From positions 1-11,345 of the forward strand of contig JASBTC010000191.1 in the NCBI GenBank assembly GCA_030148625.1: a stretch of DNA of 11,345 nt, in the 5' to 3' direction. Under the pieces are notes generated by a model, which saw only the letters and a program-made list of their open reading frames with translations, did not search any database and had not been told where the DNA came from. The translations under genes and the position numbers were made by a program. Below are positions 6,823 through 11,345 of the stretch, in pieces. Numbering within the stretch: position 1 is the first letter of the stretch; every line of letters starts with the position of its first letter. This DNA comes from Sphingobium sp. (lineage in GTDB: Bacteria > Pseudomonadota > Alphaproteobacteria > Sphingomonadales > Sphingomonadaceae).

Positions 6823-7653
6823 TCAGCTCTCGATGAACGCCAGCAGGTCGGCGTTGATGAGATCGGGGTGCGTGGCGAAAAGGCCGTGCGAAAGGCCTGA
6901 ATAGGTCTTGAGCGTCCCGTTGGCGAGCATGTCGATCGCCAGCCGTGCCGAAGCGTCGATCGGCACGATCTGGTCGTCTTCTCCATGGATCAGCAGCACC
7001 GGCAACGATACCGCGCGCAGGTCTTCGGTGAAGTCCGTTTCGGAAAAGGCCGCGATGCAATCATAATGTGCACTGGCGCCGCCCATCATGCCTTGCCGCC
7101 ACCAGTTGCGGATCAGGCCCTCGCTCACCTCGGCGCCGTCGCGGTTGAAACCGTAAAACGGACCGGTCGGGATTTCGAGGAAGAATTGCGCCCGGTTCCG
7201 CTGGAGCGCTTCGCGAAATCCATCGAAAACCGACATGGGAAGACCGCCGGGATAGGCCGCGGTCGCGAGCATGATCGGCGGCACCGCCCCGATCAGGACG
7301 GCCTTCGACACGCGGCCGGGTTCGCTGCGAGCCACATAGCGGATCACCTCGCCGCCGCCGGTCGAGTGGCCGACATGCACCGCGCCTTGAAGATCAAGTT
7401 TCCGTGCCAGCGCCGCGACATCGGCGGCATAGGTGTTCATATCGTTGCCGGTGTCGGTCTGGTCGGACCGCCCGTGCCCGCGTCGATCGTGGGCGATCAC
7501 GCGAAAACCCTTGCCCAGAAAGAAGAGCATCTGATTGTCCCAATCGTCGGCGCTGAGCGGCCAACCGTGATGGAACATGATGGGCCTGGCGGTTTTCGAC
7601 CCCCAGTCCTTGTAGAAGATCTTCGTTCCGTCCTGCGTCGTCATCATCGCCAT
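6823..7653 (-). CDS. Cytosolic alpha/beta-hydrolase, non-heme chloroperoxidase/arylesterase family
   Basis: This 276-aa protein has the standard length for cofactor-free haloperoxidases, which catalyse ester hydrolysis and, with peroxide and a carboxylic acid, peracid formation. The triad is Ser97 in GHSTGGGE, Asp227 in HGEDDQIVP and His256 in GLSHG. FHHGWPLSADDW (27-38) supplies the oxyanion-hole region, and DRRGHGRSDQ is the family signature before the nucleophile. The start is ATG at 7653, with AAAGGAA about 8 nt upstream; longer in-frame starts add unrelated sequence. There is no signal peptide, unlike the paralogue at 3477-4439, to which it is about 70% identical by hand count. It begins 25 bp after the SDR-like gene and is surely in the same operon. 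Its physiological substrate is unknown; lactone or ester products of the flavin monooxygenase are one possibility. Confidence 0.92.
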   Translation of the reverse strand: MAMMTTQDGTKIFYKDWGSKTARPIMFHHGWPLSADDWDNQMLFFLGKGFRVIAHDRRGHGRSDQTDTGNDMNTYAADVAALARKLDLQGAVHVGHSTGGGEVIRYVARSEPGRVSKAVLIGAVPPIMLATAAYPGGLPMSVFDGFREALQRNRAQFFLEIPTGPFYGFNRDGAEVSEGLIRNWWRQGMMGGASAHYDCIAAFSETDFTEDLRAVSLPVLLIHGEDDQIVPIDASARLAIDMLANGTLKTYSGLSHGLFATHPDLINADLLAFIES

Positions 7654-7678
7654 GGCTGTGTTCCTTTCGTTCGCTTGG

Positions 7679-8503
7679 TCATTGCGTCTGGGGTGGTTCG
7701 CTGGGCACGAGGAAACGCGCGCAAAATGCATCCATGTCGGCCGCAGGAATGTCGCGCGCAGCGCGCAGCATCACGCCCGCGTCTCGATCAATAGCGATAT
7801 GGACAGGCGGGGCCGGCAGCTCGGCAATCTGAATGACGCGTTCGGCGGCCTCTCGCGAATTGAACGCGGGAAGCCTGTCCAGATCGCGCTGTCGCTTCGC
7901 GGGGCCGGAAAATGGCTCGCCGGATATGGCCGCTTTGGCCGTGCCCATGGTTGCGATCACCAGATCGACCCCCAAGCCCTTTAGTTCGTGACGATACATC
8001 GCCAACAGGGCGTCGATCGCCGCCTCGGATGCTGCGAAAGATCCGTTATATGGCAAGGGCACATGAGCCGCCCATGAGTTAATCTGGACGATACGCCCGC
8101 GCGCCATCCGCAGGGCGGGCAGGAATGCATTGATGACCGTCAATGTGCCGAAGATATTGACGTTGAACTCGTGCCGGATCGCCTCAAGGGACAGCGCCCC
8201 GATCAAACCAGACGTCAGGGTGGCGGCGCTGGTGATCAGCATGTCCAGCCCCGCGCCGTCGAGTGCGTCGGAGACACCGCCCGCCCACGCCCCCACGGCG
8301 TCGGCCTTGGCGATATCGCAGACCGCAAGGCTAACCCGGCCGCGCGAGGCTGCTCGCAGATCCTCCACCTCGTCGGCGGATGCAGCCGTCCCGAAAACAA
8401 TGGCGTCTTCGGCAGCGAAACCCAACGCAATCTCCCGCCCGAAGCCGACTCCGGCACCGATGATCGCAACCGAGCGGCACCGACGGCTGGATGTCACCGG
8501 CAT
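7679..8503 (-). CDS. SDR-fold protein lacking the catalytic Tyr and Lys
   Basis: This 274-aa protein has the classical short-chain dehydrogenase fold: nucleotide motif GAGVGFG at residues 16-22, an acidic segment CDIAKAD after strand 3, FNVNIFGT (113-120) and INSWAA with the expected catalytic Ser143. In active members Tyr comes 13 residues after this Ser and Lys four later (YxxxK). Here those positions are Phe156 (TTC, 8036-8038) and Glu160 (GAG, 8024-8026) in GSFAASEAA, each one base from the normal codon. The usual NNAG motif reads TSAA. The frame is intact with no other damage, so a binding, regulatory or altered catalytic role is plausible, as is recent loss of activity. ATG 8503 is preferred because it puts the glycine motif at the usual distance; its ribosome site is weak. 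Two other ATGs lie upstream, overlapping the flavoprotein gene. Confidence 0.88.
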   Translation of the reverse strand: MPVTSSRRCRSVAIIGAGVGFGREIALGFAAEDAIVFGTAASADEVEDLRAASRGRVSLAVCDIAKADAVGAWAGGVSDALDGAGLDMLITSAATLTSGLIGALSLEAIRHEFNVNIFGTLTVINAFLPALRMARGRIVQINSWAAHVPLPYNGSFAASEAAIDALLAMYRHELKGLGVDLVIATMGTAKAAISGEPFSGPAKRQRDLDRLPAFNSREAAERVIQIAELPAPPVHIAIDRDAGVMLRAARDIPAADMDAFCARFLVPSEPPQTQ

Positions 8504-8534
8504 GAATTTTGTCTCAATCGCGCCGAAGAACCCA

Positions 8535-9575
8535 TCATGCTCGTCCGTGCGTTGCCCGGACGATCGGCCCGACCTCATCACCCAGAAGCGTGATTGAGCG
8601 TTTCATGGCCTCGGTCTCGAGCGACGCGGTGCTCATCTGAAATGTGATGCGCGCAATTCCGCCCAGCGCGTCGCTCGCCGCCAGCATCTTGGCCGCCACG
8701 GTTCTCGGTTCGCCGACGAGGAAAGCCCCCTCTGGCCCGGCCATGTCTTCGAACTGCGCGCGCGTCGGGGGCGACCAACCGCGTTCGCGCCCGATCGTCG
8801 ATGTCAGATGCGCCCAGCCGGGAAAAAAGGCATTCTTTGCCGCCGCATCACTTTCGCCGACAAAGCCCATCGCATGAACGCCGACTTTGAGGCGTTCGGA
8901 CGGATGCCCGGCACGCGCGCCGGCTTCCCGATAAAGGTCGACAAGCGGGCGAAAGCGCTCGAACGATCCGCCAATGATGGCAACCATCAGGGGGAGGCCG
9001 AGGGTTCCGGCCCGCGTAAAGGATTCGGGGGTGCCGCCAACGCCGATCCAGACCGGCAGTCGGGGCTGATGGGGCCGCGGAAAGACCCCCTGCCCCGTCA
9101 GCGCGGGACGAAAGCGACCGTCCCACACGGGATGGCTTTCGCGACCCAGCGTCAGAAACAGATCGAGCTTTTCGGCAAAAAGCGCGTCATAGGCGCGCGT
9201 GTCGAGGCCGAACAGCGGGAAGGCTTCACCGAACGAACCGCGACCCACGACAAGCTCCGCGCGACCGCCAGAAATCAGGTCGAGCGTCGCAAACTCCTGA
9301 AACACGCGCACCGGGTCGGCGGCGCTCAATACCGTCACGGCGCTCGTCAGTCTGATTTGGCTGGTGCGGGCGGCGGCCGCGGCCAGGATGACAGCGGGCG
9401 CGGAGTCGAGGAACTCGGCGCGATGATGCTCGCCGATGCCAAAGACGTCGAGCCCTGCCCGGTCGGCAACCTCCACTTCCTCCAGCAGGTCGGCCATTCG
9501 ACGGGTCGCCGAGGGCGGCTTCCCGGTCGCTGGATCGGCAAGAATTGCCGCAAAGCTGTCGATACCGATTTCCAT
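8535..9575 (-). CDS. LLM-class flavin-dependent monooxygenase (luciferase-like)
   Basis: This 346-aa protein is a bacterial luciferase-like TIM barrel of the kind that uses reduced FMN (or F420 in some groups) to oxygenate or oxidise small organic molecules. Family features include GIGEHHRAEF (47-55), IRLTSAVTVLSAADPVRVFQEFATLDLISGGR spanning roughly 74-105 with the conserved D-P-V-R-V pattern, VGRGSFGEAFPLFG (110-123), and PVWIGVGGTPES before the phosphate-binding part. The ATG at 9575 has GAGGAG with a good 6-7-nt spacer. It lies 55 bp after the MoaF/SnoaL fusion gene and 31 bp before the SDR-like gene, so it is in the operon. No flavin reductase gene is visible nearby, so reduced flavin must come from elsewhere. 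The substrate cannot be predicted. Confidence 0.92.
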   Translation of the reverse strand: MEIGIDSFAAILADPATGKPPSATRRMADLLEEVEVADRAGLDVFGIGEHHRAEFLDSAPAVILAAAAARTSQIRLTSAVTVLSAADPVRVFQEFATLDLISGGRAELVVGRGSFGEAFPLFGLDTRAYDALFAEKLDLFLTLGRESHPVWDGRFRPALTGQGVFPRPHQPRLPVWIGVGGTPESFTRAGTLGLPLMVAIIGGSFERFRPLVDLYREAGARAGHPSERLKVGVHAMGFVGESDAAAKNAFFPGWAHLTSTIGRERGWSPPTRAQFEDMAGPEGAFLVGEPRTVAAKMLAASDALGGIARITFQMSTASLETEAMKRSITLLGDEVGPIVRATHGRA

Positions 9576-9630
9576 AGAAAACTCCTCGCCTGCCCGTTCG
9601 AGCGGTCGGGCGTGCTGCCGTCAGTTCGGC

Positions 9631-10365
9631 TCAGTTGCGCGTCAGCCTGGCTGCTTCGTCGGGATCGAACATGGCGACGCCGCCCTGTGCCGCCTGAACC
9701 GGAGCCTCGTCCTGCAGGACGTCCCAATGCTCCGCCAGCCTGCCATCCTCGATCCGGAAGATATCGATAACGACCTGCGGCACGTCGGCCCAGCCGCGGA
9801 TACGGCCGTGGATCACGACAAGGTCGCCTTCCGCTACGATCAGTCCAGGTTCGTAATGAACGTCCGGCGACAAACCCGCGACGAGCGCCTGCAATGTGTC
9901 CCGGCCCTGCGGGATATCGGGGTTGTGCTGAATATAATCGGGCGCATAGAGCCGTTCCACCGCCGTCGCGTCATGGCGCTGGAACAGGGATGTCATCGCA
10001 TCGAGCACCAGCGCCTTGTTGCGCTGCGGGCGATCGTCGGCGCTGCGGTCGGCCGGCCGTGTGACGGTCATCTCCCCTGTCATCCTCAGAAACTGTCCGT
10101 CCGCCAGCGTCGCGAACGAATGGACGATGCCGCGATCATAGTCCTGGACGTTGGTGACCGTCGCGCCATCTTGCTCCTGCCAGCTTATCGCGAAGATAGC
10201 GTTGCCGAGGGGCACGACCTGTATTTCAACTTCCTCGATCCGGGCGAACGGCCCATATTTGATTTCGAACCGCAACTGCGTTGCCGAAACAAGCGCCAGA
10301 CTGACCTCAAAAGCGGGATAGGAAACGTCAAACTCCAATCCAACGGGGAAGCGATCCATCGACAT
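9631..10365 (-). CDS. MoaF-like barrel fused to a SnoaL-like domain
   Basis: The N-terminal part (about 4-105) resembles the MoaF-related lipocalin-like domain, with FPVGLEFDVSYP, LRFEIKYGPF, then IFAISWQEQDGATVTNVQDY and FATLADGQFLRMTG. The C-terminal part (about 115-225) is a SnoaL-like/NTF2-fold domain, with LYAPDYIQHNPDIPQGRDTL and the ending FRIEDGRLAEHWDVLQDE typical of COG4922-like proteins. These are small cone-shaped barrels that often bind or isomerise hydrophobic compounds. The protein is 244 aa from ATG 10365, where a weak AGAAAG box precedes the start. Another ATG at 10401 has no ribosome site. It is the first gene of the operon and divergent from the LysR gene. Both domains occur alone in many genomes; their partnership here suggests ligand binding linked to conversion, which is inference. 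Confidence 0.82.
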   Translation of the reverse strand: MSMDRFPVGLEFDVSYPAFEVSLALVSATQLRFEIKYGPFARIEEVEIQVVPLGNAIFAISWQEQDGATVTNVQDYDRGIVHSFATLADGQFLRMTGEMTVTRPADRSADDRPQRNKALVLDAMTSLFQRHDATAVERLYAPDYIQHNPDIPQGRDTLQALVAGLSPDVHYEPGLIVAEGDLVVIHGRIRGWADVPQVVIDIFRIEDGRLAEHWDVLQDEAPVQAAQGGVAMFDPDEAARLTRN

Positions 10366-10512
10366 GGTTGCGACACTTTCTGTTGCGTGGTTGAGGGCCA
10401 TTCGGCGAGGGCGCGGACACCGGGGCTGCCTTTGACAAACATTGTCATCGCCCTTCGAGTTAAGGTAGCCACCCATCTTGTCGTGCTGTGTCGCGCAACA
10501 AGGAACACGAAA
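10366..10512. promoter_or_regulatory. Divergent promoter region with a LysR operator candidate
   Basis: The region separates the operon's first gene from the divergent LysR gene, the standard arrangement for LysR control. It contains a perfect palindrome TGACAA-ACA-TTGTCA at 10433-10447, centred about 75 bp from each start codon. It is a dyad but does not match the T-N11-A core exactly. TTGACA at 10432-10437 could also be a -35 box for the LysR gene, with a poor -10. Confidence 0.5.
10500..10505 (+). promoter_or_regulatory. Ribosome binding site deciding the TTG start of the LysR gene
   Basis: AAGGAA followed by a 7-nt spacer leads to TTG at 10513. Translation from there begins DIEDLRTFVEV, the standard first helix of a LysR winged helix, so no ATG start is needed. 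Confidence 0.7.
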
Positions 10513-11345
10513 TTGGATATCGAAGATTTAAGGACCTTTGTGGAAGTGGCGGACACCGGCGGGGTGTCGCCGGCCGCGCGTCGGCTCGGCGTATCGAAAT
10601 CGATCATCAGTCGGCGCCTGCAGCGGCTTGAAGCGGATTTCGGCATCCAACTTCTGGCGCGAACGACCCGCGGTGCCGCGCTCACCGAAGCCGGAACGAC
10701 ATTGCGCGACTATGCTGCCAGAATCTGCGCCGAAATCGATGTGGCCAGGGAGACGATCGTTCCTGCCGGCGATCTGCGCGGGCGCTTGCGACTTTCCGCG
10801 CCCCTGACGTTCGGTCCCACGCACATCGCACCCGTCCTCGCGGAGATGGCGCGACGCCATCCCATGCTGCAGATCCAGACCTGCTATAGCGATCAATTCG
10901 TCGATCTCATTGCCGAAGGCTATGACTGCGCGATCCGGATCGGCTATCTTCCCGATTCCAATTTGGTCGCGCGGCGCTTCGCCCCGATGTCCGGCGGCCT
11001 GTTCGCAAGCCCCGATTATATTGCGGCGAACGGGGCGCCGAAGACCCCGGAGGACCTTATGGAGCATCAGGCGCTGATGCAGGGGTCCGAAAGCTGGCAG
11101 CTTTTGGATGGCGACCGGATCGTGACGATCCATCCGCAAGGTCGCTTCAAGGCAGACAATGGCACTGCCCTCACCGCCGCCGCAGTGGCGGGGCTCGGCA
11201 TCGCCTACCTGCCCGTCAGCCTCACGCTGGACTATGTGAGATCCGGCGCATTGATCCCACTGATGACCGATCATCCACCGCCGCCTGCGGGCGCCTATGT
11301 CGTTCGGCCCCCGGGTCAGCATCCAGCGCGAAAAATTCGGATCCT
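10513..11345 (+). CDS. LysR-type transcriptional regulator, C-terminus cut off by window end
   Basis: 277 codons are present without a stop; family members are about 290-310 aa, so only the last 15-30 residues are missing. Residues 1-60 form the LysR winged helix: DIEDLRTFVEVADTGG, AARRLGVSKSIISRRLQRLE (21-40) and LLARTTRGAALTEAG. From about 88 comes the periplasmic-binding-protein-like effector domain with GRLRLSAPLTFG, YDCAIRIGYL and AAVAGLGIAYLP. This arrangement (CAIRIG with a GLGIAYLP loop) is typical of the CrgA/AaeR-like branch. The gene starts at TTG with a good ribosome site. It is divergent from the MoaF/SnoaL, flavin monooxygenase, SDR-like and chloroperoxidase operon and is the likely activator or repressor. 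The effector is unknown. The window ends in a BamHI recognition sequence inside this gene. Confidence 0.92.
   Translation, partial: MDIEDLRTFVEVADTGGVSPAARRLGVSKSIISRRLQRLEADFGIQLLARTTRGAALTEAGTTLRDYAARICAEIDVARETIVPAGDLRGRLRLSAPLTFGPTHIAPVLAEMARRHPMLQIQTCYSDQFVDLIAEGYDCAIRIGYLPDSNLVARRFAPMSGGLFASPDYIAANGAPKTPEDLMEHQALMQGSESWQLLDGDRIVTIHPQGRFKADNGTALTAAAVAGLGIAYLPVSLTLDYVRSGALIPLMTDHPPPPAGAYVVRPPGQHPARKIRI

Noticed and set aside
8808..9770. 320-codon plus-strand frame over the flavin monooxygenase gene
   Set aside because: It is an antisense shadow; the minus strand encodes a standard luciferase-like protein.
11339..11344. GGATCC at the extreme end, possibly a cloning boundary
   Set aside because: A BamHI site occurs by chance in such DNA and the LysR frame reads through it naturally; it hints at a cloned fragment but says nothing biological.
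1..11345. CRISPR array, tRNA, rRNA, toxin-antitoxin or phage genes
   Set aside because: Looked for on both strands; no regularly spaced repeats, RNA gene signatures or relevant protein families were seen.

Overview
The window reads like chromosome or large-plasmid DNA of a sphingomonad (Sphingopyxis, Sphingomonas or Novosphingobium type). It is GC-rich, its proteins resemble alphaproteobacterial families, and it carries a FumD-type esterase, a KefC-type antiporter and haloperoxidase-fold hydrolases. The genus is inferred from protein style only; no rRNA or tRNA gene is present.

Layout. Positions 1-431 are a small non-autonomous element, MITE-like, with about 143-bp terminal inverted repeats whose outer 51 bp are perfect; the left tip touches the window edge. 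Next come a possible remnant of a FecI-like sigma factor (439-549) and an AT-rich patch. On the + strand follow a secreted type-B carboxylesterase (748-2265, TTG start) and an AraC-family regulator (2397-3350). Two hairpins at 3354-3437 separate these from a long run of minus-strand genes.

Read in its own direction, the minus-strand run is: a MoaF-like/SnoaL-like fusion protein (10365-9631), a luciferase-like flavin monooxygenase (9575-8535), an SDR-fold protein without the catalytic Tyr and Lys (8503-7679), a cytosolic non-heme chloroperoxidase/esterase (7653-6823), a KefB/KefC-type K+/H+ antiporter (about 6690-4948), a 508-bp gap, and a second chloroperoxidase paralogue with a twin-arginine signal and a lipobox (4439-3477). 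The first four genes are separated by only 25-55 bp and probably form one operon. kefC may be read from the same transcript through a 98-132-bp leader. A LysR-type regulator (10513 to the window edge, cut off) is divergent from the operon, and a perfect 6-3-6 palindrome lies midway between the two starts.

Working model (inference). The LysR protein senses a reactive or aromatic compound and induces a detoxification operon. It combines flavin oxygenation, hydrolysis or perhydrolysis, a small barrel/cyclase fusion of unknown substrate, and KefC-mediated acidification, the classic protection against electrophiles. No KefF/KefG partner is visible. The most notable points are the SDR with Y-to-F and K-to-E changes, the exported/cytosolic chloroperoxidase pair either side of kefC, the kefC leader with short ORFs and competing hairpins, and the MITE-like element.
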